From Actinomycetes bacterium (GTDB lineage: Bacteria; Actinomycetota; Actinomycetes; Nanopelagicales; Nanopelagicaceae): a DNA stretch of 56,148 bases. Shown piece after piece: positions 29,801 to 37,746 of the stretch; the first letter of the stretch is position 1; each line of letters starts with the position of its first letter. The notes beneath the pieces were generated by a model, which had not been told where the DNA came from, did no database searches, and saw only the letters and a program-made list of their open reading frames with translations. The stretch is from positions 1 through 56,148 of the forward strand of contig JANYDL010000061.1 in NCBI GenBank assembly GCA_025363635.1, read 5' to 3'. The translations under genes were made by a program, and so were the position numbers.

Positions 29801-29999
29801 TCGAAAGAATCAAGGCTTCGACATTAGTGATCGGATTCATGTTCTGTGGAATTCACATAGTGCTTATCTCGAAGCAATTGAGGATTCAATAGAACACATT
29901 GCCAATGAGGTCTTGGCGCTCAAAATCGCACGCAGTGCTGATTTACCATTGGGGGAAAATGAAAACGGCTTCAACGCCGTATTATCAAAGGCGAATTAG
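26871..29999 (+). CDS. ileS: Isoleucyl-tRNA synthetase, KMSKH type
   Basis: This 1042-residue class I synthetase charges tRNA-Ile. The HIGH-equivalent is GTHH (57-60) and the KMSKS-equivalent is KMSKH (600-604). The KMSKH variant marks the eukaryote-like second IleRS type, which in other bacteria is associated with mupirocin tolerance. The editing insertion, the anticodon-binding domain and possible metal-binding CWRC and CAQC pairs are present. The frame extends upstream to 26835, but the ATG at 26871 follows the ribosome-binding site sequestered by the T-box and starts MSKFRVINAHVDLP, so it is chosen. Its stop codon overlaps the convergent yggT stop. Confidence 0.97.
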   Translation: MSKFRVINAHVDLPAMERSILEFWQENEIFSQSLKAREDAPTWTFFEGPPTANGAPGTHHIEARVFKDVFPRFHTMKGKYVGRKAGWDCHGLPVEIAVEKELGFNGKGDIEKYGIAAFNEMCRISVQRHVSAFTDMTHRMGFWVDFDDAYWTMSPEYIESVWWSLKEIWKKGLLVQDHRVAPYCPRCGTGLSDHELAQGYETVTDPSVYVRFPITSGPLAEINASLLVWTTTPWTLVSNTAIAVHPDVSYLVVEEMVEGEKEVLVIAEKLLGFLKGEVRVLQSLLGRELEFTKYRRPFEFVEIPDSHFVVLATYVTTEDGTGLVHQSPAFGADDLQVCRGYGLPVVNPIAPDGTFFSNLELIGGVFFKEADKALVKELKRVGALYKHLPYEHPYPHCWRCHTPLMYYAQPSWYIRTTSIKEKLLRENEKTEWHPETIKTGRFGDWLNNNIDWALSRSRYWGTPLPIWRCENEHEMCVASLKELSELSGSDVSNMDPHRPFVDDITWNCAQCDAQMVRVSEVIDCWYDSGAMPFAQWGYPHKEGSIAMFEAAYPADFIAEAIDQTRGWFYTLMTIGTLVFDESSYKSVLCLGHLLDKDGRKMSKHLGNTLEPIPLMEQHGADAVRWFMLAAGSPWSSRRVGHDALTEVVRKVLLTYWNTVSFHAMYANASNFDLSQSPHISQRPLMDRWIYSDLQELIIEVDTSLASFDSQRAGKALSKFIDDLSNWYVRRSRRRFWEGDAAALATLHDCLRTLTLLLAPLVPFISESVWQELIRPVDSLASLSVHLADFPIADAKWISRELSDQVALTRRIVELGRAARAESSVKIRQPLGRALIAAGGWSALPQEMKEQIAEELNVFTLEDIADADGKLVDISVKANFRTLGAKYGAEVQEVARSIASASSVDLVAKIRTEGAAISSLGDKSWRVDINDVIITETPREGWTVNSHAGESVALDLTLTSELIAAGTVREVIRSLQEARKNQGFDISDRIHVLWNSHSAYLEAIEDSIEHIANEVLALKIARSADLPLGENENGFNAVLSKAN

Positions 30000-30277
30000 A
30001 GTCTGCTCGCAAATGGAATCAAAAGTTGTACAGCAAAGAAGAGCACCAGGAATGATAGATCCAAACTGACAGCTCCTAAACGCAAGGGTGGGACAAACCT
30101 GCGTACAAAAGCTGTTGGTCGATCTGTGATGGAATATATTGCCTCTACGATGTAGAGGACCACACCTCTTGGACGCCAAGAACGCGAAAATAGACGTACG
30201 TAATCAAGAATCAGTCGTCCTAGAAGAGCAAATAAAAAAAGACGCAAGATTAAGACAAGGTAGTAGCCGATACTCAT
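29996..30277 (-). CDS. YggT-family membrane protein
   Basis: The 93-residue protein has two hydrophobic segments (about 4-24 and 70-90) around a basic middle part with RSWRPRG and the family block ITDRPTAFVRRFVPPLRLGA. YggT/YlmG proteins sit beside sepF in the division cluster of Gram-positive bacteria and of cyanobacteria, where they affect nucleoid or septum organisation; the biochemical role is not known. It starts five bases after sepF. The divIVA gene that usually follows it in actinobacteria is missing here. Confidence 0.9.
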   Translation of the reverse strand: MSIGYYLVLILRLFLFALLGRLILDYVRLFSRSWRPRGVVLYIVEAIYSITDRPTAFVRRFVPPLRLGAVSLDLSFLVLFFAVQLLIPFASRL

Positions 30278-30282
30278 ACGAG

Positions 30283-30756
30283 TTAACTCTGGTTGAAGAA
30301 ACTTGCCTCAGCTGCTGCAGTCTTATCTTCATTACTCACGCGAATGTTTGCAGGGGAAAGCAAAAATACTTTCGAGGTGACTCGTTCGATGGTTCCGTGA
30401 TGTCCAAAAACTAATCCGCTAGCAAAATCTACAAGTCGCTTTCGCTCTGATTCATCCATATCAGTCAAATTAATGATGACCGGATTTCCTTCGCGATACT
30501 GCTCACCAATTGTTCGGGCTTCGTTATAGAAGCGAGGATGCAGAGTAACAATGCGATCAAGTACTGGAAGATCTAGTTGGACGGCCGGCGGTGTGGGGGC
30601 GGGTGCTACTGCAAGAGTGGAAGGTCTAAATTCGCGTGGCTTGGACTTAGATTCCAAAGCGCGATGTGACTGAACGCTCTCTGGAGTTTCAGATCCAAAG
30701 TCTGGATCATCCATAAGCCCTAAGTAATTCGCCATTTTTCGCAATGCATTAGCCAT
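30283..30756 (-). CDS. sepF: Cell division protein SepF
   Basis: SepF (157 residues) links FtsZ filaments to the membrane and, in actinobacteria without FtsA, is the main anchor. The N-terminus (MANALRKMANYLGLMD) is a short amphipathic helix of the membrane-binding type. A Pro-rich linker precedes the globular domain (about 65-150) with NLTDMDESERKRLVDFASGL and the end block KVFLLSPANI. It lies downstream of ftsZ, pgeF and yggS in the same run. Confidence 0.95.
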   Translation of the reverse strand: MANALRKMANYLGLMDDPDFGSETPESVQSHRALESKSKPREFRPSTLAVAPAPTPPAVQLDLPVLDRIVTLHPRFYNEARTIGEQYREGNPVIINLTDMDESERKRLVDFASGLVFGHHGTIERVTSKVFLLSPANIRVSNEDKTAAAEASFFNQS

Positions 30757-30765
30757 GGGAAAAGG

Positions 30766-31458
30766 TTACCGTTGAGTCGAACGAACTCCGAGGATTGAAC
30801 TACCAATTCTGATATGTGTCGCACCGTGTAGGATTGCGTCCTCGAAATCGTTACTCATTCCAGCACTCAAGAATGGCGCAGAGGGGAATTTGTAGCGAAA
30901 ATCAGCATGAATTTCAGATAAACGGCGAAACGATGTGGAGGCATCCTCATGCATGGGCGCTACGGCCATAATTCCCAGGAGATTTAGGTGAGGGCTTGAG
31001 ATTGCCAATTCCGCAAGCCCATCAAGGTCTTTTGGAGTAGCCCCTCCCCTCGACGTAGCGCCGCTGGCATCGTCGAGAGAGACCTGCAGGAATATTGAAA
31101 GTACTTTTTCCCTTGCAACGGCACTTTCGCACTTCGAAATATGTTTAGCGCTATCAAGTGAATGCACCACGTCCGCCCAGCGAGTAATCGATCCAATCTT
31201 GTTACTCTGCACCTCTCCCTGAAAATGCCACCGGCCGTTAACGACAGCGGATTTTTCGCGACCTTCATTATCACGGTTTTCGCCAAAATCCAGAACACCC
31301 AAGTCACACAATATTTGCACGTCGGAAGCGGGATACGTCTTAGTTACAACTATAAGAGAAATGTCATCTCTAATTCTCCCAGATAGATGCGCCGCACGCT
31401 CTATTCGTCTATCTACATTTTGCAATGCTTCTGCAATTTCAGAGCGCCTATCCATCAC
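30766..31458 (-). CDS. PLP homeostasis protein, YggS/PROSC family
   Basis: The 230-residue single-domain TIM barrel binds pyridoxal phosphate through K40 in LIVVTKTYPASD, and keeps the phosphate-binding SAGMSNDFEDAI and THIRIGSSILG at the C-terminus. YggS proteins balance free PLP and amino-acid pools and have no known enzymatic reaction. Its GTG-ATG start overlaps the pgeF stop. It is regularly found between ftsZ and sepF in Gram-positive bacteria. Confidence 0.93.
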   Translation of the reverse strand: MMDRRSEIAEALQNVDRRIERAAHLSGRIRDDISLIVVTKTYPASDVQILCDLGVLDFGENRDNEGREKSAVVNGRWHFQGEVQSNKIGSITRWADVVHSLDSAKHISKCESAVAREKVLSIFLQVSLDDASGATSRGGATPKDLDGLAELAISSPHLNLLGIMAVAPMHEDASTSFRRLSEIHADFRYKFPSAPFLSAGMSNDFEDAILHGATHIRIGSSILGVRSTQR

Positions 31459-32126
31459 AGCGAAATCACGCCAGCAATTCGTCCTGTAACGCCATCCCTG
31501 CGATACGAGAAAAGAGATTGGTCCTCACATGTACAGGCATCTGCGCGTGCGGTAGAAATCTTCAATTTTTGCAATTGATCTTGCAGGGCGTGTGCCAAAT
31601 CTAACGAAGGATTGCCCGTTTTTGAGCGTGTACCTGCCACGGGAAAGACTGCCGTCACCTGATCAAATATATCTTCTCCCACCTCATAACAGCTATGACA
31701 GATCGAAGGACCCAAAACTCCCCGAATATCTTTCGAACCAAGTTCTTTCATTTTATTAATTGTCTTAACCGCAATCCCATTCATGAGTCCCTTACGTCCG
31801 ACATGCACTGCCGCGACACAACATGCACTCGTGTCCCAAAGAAGCAAAGGAATGCAATCCGCCGTCAGTACTGCAAGGTTCAAACCCGTTCTCTGGGTAA
31901 TCATGGCATCGGCCGCCGGTTCGAATGAAGTCGTCTCGTCAACAACTACGACGCTGTCTCCATGAGATTGCTTCATAAATACAATCTCCCCCACTATGGA
32001 GGCCAATTGCTCGCGATTTCGTAAAACCGATTCCTCTACATCACCAACGTGCAAAGCCAAATTATTTTGTTGATAGGCACCTTCGCTTACCCCGCCATGC
32101 CGCGACGTAAAAAAATGCGATGCCAT
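31455..32126 (-). CDS. pgeF: Peptidoglycan editing factor, YfiH/PgeF family (laccase-like fold)
   Basis: The 223-residue protein begins with the family block HFFTSRHGGVSEGAY and carries metal-binding residues in KQSHGDSVV, LTADCIPLLL and AAVHVGRKGL. In E. coli PgeF prevents misincorporation of serine in place of alanine in peptidoglycan stems; related proteins show purine nucleoside phosphorylase-like or oxidase activity in vitro. It starts three bases after ftsZ, so the two are co-translated. Confidence 0.9.
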   Translation of the reverse strand: MASHFFTSRHGGVSEGAYQQNNLALHVGDVEESVLRNREQLASIVGEIVFMKQSHGDSVVVVDETTSFEPAADAMITQRTGLNLAVLTADCIPLLLWDTSACCVAAVHVGRKGLMNGIAVKTINKMKELGSKDIRGVLGPSICHSCYEVGEDIFDQVTAVFPVAGTRSKTGNPSLDLAHALQDQLQKLKISTARADACTCEDQSLFSYRRDGVTGRIAGVISL

Positions 32127-32129
32127 TTC

Positions 32130-33260
32130 TTATTTCATGAAATCCGGTACATCAATTTCATCTTCAGCCACAAGTTGTTCAAAAGTCACCCGCGGGCGAA
32201 ACGGTTCCGATTCCATTTCCAACGCCACAGAAAGAGGATCATTTTCAGGAATTGGGTCTGCGACACCGTTGAGGGTGGATGCATCAATACTAGGCATGGG
32301 CACTTTCTTCGGAGCGCCCCCATCAAATCCAGCGGCTATTACTGTGATTCTCACTTCATCCCCGAGAGCATCATCGATGGTCGTACCAAAAATGATCTTC
32401 GCATCAGGGTGAGCCGCTGCCTGTACAAGTTCGCAAGCCTCATTGATTTCAAAAAGACCTAGGTCAGAGCCGCCGGCCACGGAAAGGAGAACACCCATCG
32501 CTCCATCAATCGAAGCTTCGAGAAGGGGGCTCGATATTGCTAATTCTGCGGCGCGAACTGCACGATTTTCTCCTCGCGCAGAGCCTATTCCCATGAGAGC
32601 AGATCCAGCGTCAGTCATAATGCTCTTTACATCTGCAAAATCCAGATTGATGAGTCCAGGTTGTGTGATGATTTCAGTAATTCCTTGCACACCCGAAAGT
32701 AATACCTGATCCGCACTCTTAAATGCCTCCACTGCCGTAATTGATCGATCTGAAATGGCAAGCAAACGATCATTAGGAATAACAATGAGAGTGTCAACTT
32801 CCGCACGGAGCTCGTCAATTCCTTCTTCTGCTTGTTTTGCCCGCACCTTTCCCTCAAAGGAAAAAGGTCGAGTCACAACACCAATAGTTAATGCACCAAG
32901 TTCGCGCGCTATCTTCGCGACTATGGGTGCGCCCCCGGTTCCAGTTCCTCCACCTTCTCCTGCAGTAACAAAAACCATATCCGCACCACGAAGTGCTTCC
33001 TCAATATCGTCAACGTGATCAAGCACTGCCTCGCGTCCACGTTCTGGCGATGCACCTGCACCTAAACCTTTTGTAGATTTACGACCAATATCCAATTTAA
33101 CGTCGGCATCACTCATCAATAAATGTTGAGCATCAGTATTAATTGCAATGAACTCAACACCCTTGAGTCCAACATCAATCATTCGATTTATCGCGTTTAC
33201 TCCACCGCCACCTATGCCAACAACTTTGATAACTGCTAAATAGTTTTGGGGTGAAGCCAC
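32130..33260 (-). CDS. ftsZ: Cell division protein FtsZ
   Basis: This 376-residue tubulin-like GTPase forms the Z ring. GTP-binding features are the [12 protein letters not shown] loop and GGGTGTG at 103-109; the T7 loop block ([11 protein letters not shown]) is intact. After a linker of about 40 residues, the C-terminal peptide EIDVPDFMK is the site that binds SepF. The start is GTG 33260 with a strong GAGGAGG site. The gene has its own promoter (33327-33355) and a leader inverted repeat, so it can be expressed apart from the upstream mur genes. Confidence 0.98.
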   Translation of the reverse strand: MASPQNYLAVIKVVGIGGGGVNAINRMIDVGLKGVEFIAINTDAQHLLMSDADVKLDIGRKSTKGLGAGASPERGREAVLDHVDDIEEALRGADMVFVTAGEGGGTGTGGAPIVAKIARELGALTIGVVTRPFSFEGKVRAKQAEEGIDELRAEVDTLIVIPNDRLLAISDRSITAVEAFKSADQVLLSGVQGITEIITQPGLINLDFADVKSIMTDAGSALMGIGSARGENRAVRAAELAISSPLLEASIDGAMGVLLSVAGGSDLGLFEINEACELVQAAAHPDAKIIFGTTIDDALGDEVRITVIAAGFDGGAPKKVPMPSIDASTLNGVADPIPENDPLSVALEMESEPFRPRVTFEQLVAEDEIDVPDFMK

Positions 33261-33278
33261 GATTATTCCTCCTCATGA

Positions 33279-33318
33279 ACAGTAAACCTCAACTTGAGAA
33301 TTACCGTTCGTTTACTGT
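33279..33318. promoter_or_regulatory. inverted repeat in the ftsZ leader
   Basis: ACAGTAAAC (33279-33287) and GTTTACTGT (33310-33318) are perfect 9-bp arms. Inside them CTCAACTTGAG (33288-33298) is a second, smaller dyad. The element begins a few bases after the predicted transcription start and ends shortly before the ribosome-binding site. It may be an operator or a hairpin acting on ftsZ translation or mRNA stability. Confidence 0.6.
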
Positions 33319-33326
33319 GTAATCAG

Positions 33327-33355
33327 AACGTAGGGTGAGGAACGGCGTGACGCAA
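33327..33355 (-). promoter_or_regulatory. ftsZ promoter
   Basis: TTGCGT (33350-33355) and TACGTT (33327-33332) on the minus strand are separated by 17 bases. The start would be near 33320, at the edge of the inverted repeat. Confidence 0.5.
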
Positions 33356-33403
33356 TCACCGACACGACTTGTTCGCTTCAGTTCATGAATATTTCTGCTC
33401 GTT

Positions 33404-34096
33404 TCACTTCACAATTGGCGCATGTGGCGCAGAAACATCGACCAACGAAATCTTCTCATTCTCGGGAAGTGCAATAAGTGCAGAATAGACGCGACTTTTT
33501 AAGTCGCTCTGCGAAAGATCTCCCCAAATTATCGAGATCATTCGAGGTCCACTTACTGACTTCTCCTCAACAAGTAATTGAACTGAGTGCGCTCCCGTGG
33601 CTGATATTGTCCTAAGCGAATTACGAAGTTGAGGAGAGAGTTGATCAAGCACCTTTACAGCTAACAATTGTTCTACCGGGGTGGAAGCGTCTATCGTCGG
33701 CAATCCGCTGTCATTATTGCCTGTCAATTGAAAAATTCTTCCAAATCGATCAATTAGATTTCCGTCGATCTTAGCAACTGCCCTCCGAGTCCATATGTGA
33801 ATTGTCACTTCACCGGAGAACCAATTTCTGCTGATGATGGACCGTTCAAGCCACGGGAAATTATTAAGAGTCTTAGTTAAGTTCTTAGTCTCCAATCTGG
33901 CCATTTTATTTCCAATGCGGACACTATTGGCTACCAGTCTGGATTCAACTAATGAAGGCGCACCTTCCACCACAATATGTTTTACGGAAAAAACGTTTGA
34001 CCAGCCCAATAGATAAGTTGCTCCAATGAGGACTAGTAAACCAAAAAGTAGTAACCAACGTTTGACTCCTCTTTTCTGAAATCTCTTATTCTTCAT
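33404..34096 (-). CDS. ftsQ: Cell division protein FtsQ
   Basis: The 230-residue protein has a basic cytoplasmic tip, one membrane segment (about 14-31), and an extracytoplasmic POTRA domain starting VFSVKHIVVEG. FtsQ bridges FtsL/FtsB-type proteins and other divisome members. The sequence is poorly conserved outside the POTRA domain; assignment rests on topology and its place between murC and ftsZ. The ATG follows the murC stop by one base. Confidence 0.9.
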   Translation of the reverse strand: MKNKRFQKRGVKRWLLLFGLLVLIGATYLLGWSNVFSVKHIVVEGAPSLVESRLVANSVRIGNKMARLETKNLTKTLNNFPWLERSIISRNWFSGEVTIHIWTRRAVAKIDGNLIDRFGRIFQLTGNNDSGLPTIDASTPVEQLLAVKVLDQLSPQLRNSLRTISATGAHSVQLLVEEKSVSGPRMISIIWGDLSQSDLKSRVYSALIALPENEKISLVDVSAPHAPIVK

Positions 34097-34097
34097 C

Positions 34098-35486
34098 TTA
34101 ACTCGGGTACTTCTTTATTAGCGCTTCCACAATAACCGGAGCCAACGAACTCACGTCTCCGGCACCCAGCGTCAAAATTACATCACCCGCTTTAGCCACA
34201 TGTACGACTTCCTCAATGGCAGTTAAGAAATTGGGTTCAAATTTGCCTTGCTGCATTTCGGCGGCAATCGTATGTCCACCCACTCCAGGAATAAGTTTCT
34301 CTCCCGCACCGTAAACCTCCAAAATCCAACTACGATCGGCAAGATCTAGACTTCGAGAAAACTCTGAGGTGAAGGCTTTTGTCCGTGAATAACGATGTGG
34401 CTGAAAAATTACTAGTACTCTTCCTTCGCTTGCAAAGCGACGGGCCGTTTGTAAAGTAGCCGCAATTTCGGTTGGGTGGTGTCCGTAGTCATCTATAACT
34501 CGAATACCATGCACTTGTCCCTTGAGTTCAAAACGTCTACCTGTGCCCCTGAACATCGACAATCCTTCAAGCAACCCCGCAGTTGGCAAACCCAGAAGTA
34601 AACCAGCGGAAAGCGCTGCTGCAGCATTAAGGAGATTGTGATGACCGGGGACATGCAGAATGAGACTTCCAAGTGACCGACCTTTCCAAAGGATTCGCGC
34701 TTGCGACTCAGATGGAAGAAGTTCAATTTCGTCCAAGCGAAGATCGGAATCCGCAGATACACCATATGAAACAGTTATGCAATGAGTTACTTTCGCTCCC
34801 AAGGCAGCTGATCCGAAATCATCTTCGCAATAAACGAGGAAGCCATCTTCAGAGATTGTTCCTGTGAATTCTTCAAATGCTTCGTGAACATCTGCGGGAG
34901 TTGCAAAGTGATCCACGTGGTCATGCTCAATGTTTGTAATGATCGCCCCATGAGGGTGATACTCAACAAAGGATCCGTCAGATTCGTCGGCCTCTGCGAT
35001 AAAGTATTGCCCGGTTCCCTTATGTGCATTGGCACCTGAACTCTTGAGAACTCCACCAATCGCAAAAGAAGGATCTTCACCGCAACTTTGCAATGCCACT
35101 GTTAACATTGACGTGGTGGTTGTCTTTCCGTGAGTACCGGCAACCGCCACACTTTTTGATTCAGACATCAAAATGGAAAGTGCTTGAGCCCGGCCTAAGA
35201 GTGGAATACCCATTTCTACTGCCTTCAACATTTCTGTGTTATTGCGAGAAATCGCACTCGAGTAAACTAGAAAATCTGCGCCCATTACATTCGCAGCACT
35301 ATGTCCAACAAATACCGTTATTCCAATGGCACGCAATCCTGAAAGTACCGATGAGTCTTTAAAATCCGACCCAGATACAGACACCTCTTGCACCGCCATG
35401 ATGCGCGCTAGCCCGCTCATTCCGGCGCCGCCAATCCCGATAAAGTGCACATGTTTTCCTTTGAGGTCAGATAAAAGGTATTTCAT
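34098..35486 (-). CDS. murC: UDP-N-acetylmuramate-L-alanine ligase
   Basis: The 462-residue cytoplasmic ligase adds the first stem amino acid. Domain order is typical: the UDP-binding GIGGAGMSGLARIM near the N-terminus, the ATP-binding VAGTHGKTTTTSML, and the C-terminal domain with IDDYGHHPTEI. The ATG overlaps murG as ATGA. The alanine specificity is taken from the family. Confidence 0.97.
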   Translation of the reverse strand: MKYLLSDLKGKHVHFIGIGGAGMSGLARIMAVQEVSVSGSDFKDSSVLSGLRAIGITVFVGHSAANVMGADFLVYSSAISRNNTEMLKAVEMGIPLLGRAQALSILMSESKSVAVAGTHGKTTTTSMLTVALQSCGEDPSFAIGGVLKSSGANAHKGTGQYFIAEADESDGSFVEYHPHGAIITNIEHDHVDHFATPADVHEAFEEFTGTISEDGFLVYCEDDFGSAALGAKVTHCITVSYGVSADSDLRLDEIELLPSESQARILWKGRSLGSLILHVPGHHNLLNAAAALSAGLLLGLPTAGLLEGLSMFRGTGRRFELKGQVHGIRVIDDYGHHPTEIAATLQTARRFASEGRVLVIFQPHRYSRTKAFTSEFSRSLDLADRSWILEVYGAGEKLIPGVGGHTIAAEMQQGKFEPNFLTAIEEVVHVAKAGDVILTLGAGDVSSLAPVIVEALIKKYPS

Positions 35487-36580
35487 GCATCTACCCCTCT
35501 GAGAGCCATTTCCATTAATTCGACGATTTTTTCTACAGCGCTTAAATCTGTTTCTAGAGCGGCATCTGAAACGCGACCGCTCGCTTTTATGAGTTCCTCA
35601 AAATTTGCTAACAACCACTGGGCAGAAAATTCGTTTTGTCCAATAACTAGGGCTCGGCGCTTCTCGACCAGAAAGTCGGCATTTTTTGCTTGTTCACCGT
35701 TTCCTACTGGGAGGGGAATAAAAAGTGCGTACTTGCCCAAAGTTGCAAATTCAGCGCAGGTCACGGCCCCACTGCGCGCAATAACTAAATCTGCAGCAAG
35801 ATAAGCGCTAGCCATATCGGAAATGTAGGGGACGGCGGAGTATCCCTCATGGCCCGGTGGCAAAGCATTCTTACCACCTACCGCATGGAGAATTTGAACC
35901 CCGCGACTTATCAGGGTGGGTAAAACTTTTTCGAGTTCGGCGTTAATAAAGATCGATCCCTGAGAGCCTCCAATTACTACAAGGGTTGTCGAATTTAGAT
36001 TCCAGCCTAAAGTTTTCCTCGCTCTTTCTCGGGCAGATTTCCAATCTCCGGACGCTTTCCTTGCCGCGTCCAGAATATTTTCCTTCAAAGGTGTACCCGT
36101 AACGAGAGCCTGAGAGAACCGCCCGCGTGTAATTTGGTGACCGCAGGCGATGTAGGGAGTAAAAAGTGAGCCCAAGTAATTTGCCCATCCAACTTTTGCA
36201 TTTGCCTCATGGATCACGATCGGAATCTTGAGAGAGCGAGCTGCCAAATAAACAGGCGCTGAAACATAGCCCCCGAAGCCGACCACCAGTTCAGCTCCTT
36301 TTATTTCCGAACGGGTGATTTTGAATGCCCCCCACAAATTTGAGGGAAAATGAAATAGACGCCAAGACAATTTTCGTGGGGCAACAACTTTTGGAATCCG
36401 ATGTAATTCAAACCCGGCCGTTGGAACTAAGGCGGCTTCCAACCCTTGATCTGTACCAATAAAAAATTCGTGATCTTGTGCATGCCGTTGTCGCCATGCC
36501 TTTGCCACGGCAATTCCTGGCTCAACATGCCCAGAAGTGCCGCCAGCTGCAAAAACAATTCTTCGCGTCGGAATAGACAT
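35483..36580 (-). CDS. murG: UDP-GlcNAc:undecaprenyl-PP-MurNAc-pentapeptide GlcNAc transferase
   Basis: This peripheral membrane GT28 glycosyltransferase converts lipid I to lipid II. The N-terminal lipid-binding loop GGTSGHVEPGIAVA and the C-terminal donor site (VIGGSQGS, IARSGAVTCAEFATLGK) are present. The ATG at 36580 overlaps the ftsW stop as TGATG and has GAAGG upstream; a GTG one codon earlier is also in frame. About 365 residues is normal. Confidence 0.96.
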   Translation of the reverse strand: MSIPTRRIVFAAGGTSGHVEPGIAVAKAWRQRHAQDHEFFIGTDQGLEAALVPTAGFELHRIPKVVAPRKLSWRLFHFPSNLWGAFKITRSEIKGAELVVGFGGYVSAPVYLAARSLKIPIVIHEANAKVGWANYLGSLFTPYIACGHQITRGRFSQALVTGTPLKENILDAARKASGDWKSARERARKTLGWNLNSTTLVVIGGSQGSIFINAELEKVLPTLISRGVQILHAVGGKNALPPGHEGYSAVPYISDMASAYLAADLVIARSGAVTCAEFATLGKYALFIPLPVGNGEQAKNADFLVEKRRALVIGQNEFSAQWLLANFEELIKASGRVSDAALETDLSAVEKIVELMEMALRGVDA

Positions 36581-37746
36581 CACCTTCTTCCAGCTCTCAG
36601 CAAAATCCCCTTATTTCTTTGCGCAACTGCAGGGTCACGTAATGCGGCACCAAGAACAAATCCAATTGCCAAATACATGGAGATCAGTGAAGAACCACCA
36701 TATGAAAGCAAGGGAAGAGTGACCCCTACAACCGGCAAAACACTCGTCGCAGAACCGACATTGAGAATCAGCTGTACTGAAATCCAACAACCAATCCCGG
36801 CACATGCATAACGAGTCATGGGATCTGAAGCTCGAATCGCAATGCGGAACGTAGCCAAGATGAGAGCCGCAAAAAGCCCGAGCACGACAAGGGTTCCAAT
36901 AAGTCCTAACTCTTCACCAATGACAGAGAAAATAAAGTCAGTGTGCGCCTCGGCCAAATTGCCCCACTTTTGACGACTAGCGCCTAAACCAACTCCGAAT
37001 ATTCCTCCGCTAGCCAAACCCATGATGCTATGAGCCGGTTGCCATCCTGCAAGCTTGTAAAACTCAGGAGAAAAGGGATGAAGTACCGCAAGAAAACGTC
37101 GCAGTCGGTTTGGAACCGTTACAACAAGGGTTCCTATCAGTCCTAATGCGGTTAACGACATCCAGCCCAAGATGCGCAATTGAATTCCTGATACGAAGAG
37201 GAGACCAATGAGAATCGCCGCGAAAATAGCCGCATTGCCTAAATCATTTCCTGCCATCACTAATGCCATAACGCCGGCAAAACCTGGCACAAGTATTTTT
37301 GCTACATTAGGAACAGAACTTCCCAATCTCTCTTTCTTCGCGAGCATCCAAGCAGCCCACAAAATCATGGAGAACTTCGCGAATTCACTGGGCTGAAAAA
37401 TTGCTGGCCCGATCGCAATCCAGTTTCTATTGCCGTTTACGGAGATTCCCATACCCGGCACTTGCAAAAGAAATAGAAGAAAAATTGAACCCAATAATGC
37501 AAATCTCGCCAAGATATTCCAGGTTTTCAAAGGCAATCTCGACGCAAAAAAACCAACAGGAAGCGCAATTGACATGAATAGAATTTGGCGAAGTGCAATG
37601 GAAAAAGAGGACCCACTCGTCTCAAGCGAATGAATTGAGGAGGCTGATAGCACCATAACAAGACCTAGACCGGTTAGTGCGGCGGTGGAGACGAGAAGCA
37701 GATAGTAGGCGCTTGTAGGTTGCGAAAGAAAACTCTTACTTTTCAT
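36580..37746 (-). CDS. ftsW: SEDS-family peptidoglycan polymerase FtsW
   Basis: The 388-residue polytopic protein polymerises lipid II at the septum together with the transpeptidase FtsI encoded in the same cluster. About ten membrane segments are visible. The SEDS signature block appears as NLAEAHTDFIFSVIGEELG and the catalytic-aspartate loop is in ASGGIFGVGLGAS to AEAHTD. Position between murD and murG favours FtsW over its paralogue RodA. Its ATG shares one base with the murD stop. Confidence 0.95.
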   Translation of the reverse strand: MKSKSFLSQPTSAYYLLLVSTAALTGLGLVMVLSASSIHSLETSGSSFSIALRQILFMSIALPVGFFASRLPLKTWNILARFALLGSIFLLFLLQVPGMGISVNGNRNWIAIGPAIFQPSEFAKFSMILWAAWMLAKKERLGSSVPNVAKILVPGFAGVMALVMAGNDLGNAAIFAAILIGLLFVSGIQLRILGWMSLTALGLIGTLVVTVPNRLRRFLAVLHPFSPEFYKLAGWQPAHSIMGLASGGIFGVGLGASRQKWGNLAEAHTDFIFSVIGEELGLIGTLVVLGLFAALILATFRIAIRASDPMTRYACAGIGCWISVQLILNVGSATSVLPVVGVTLPLLSYGGSSLISMYLAIGFVLGAALRDPAVAQRNKGILLRAGRR

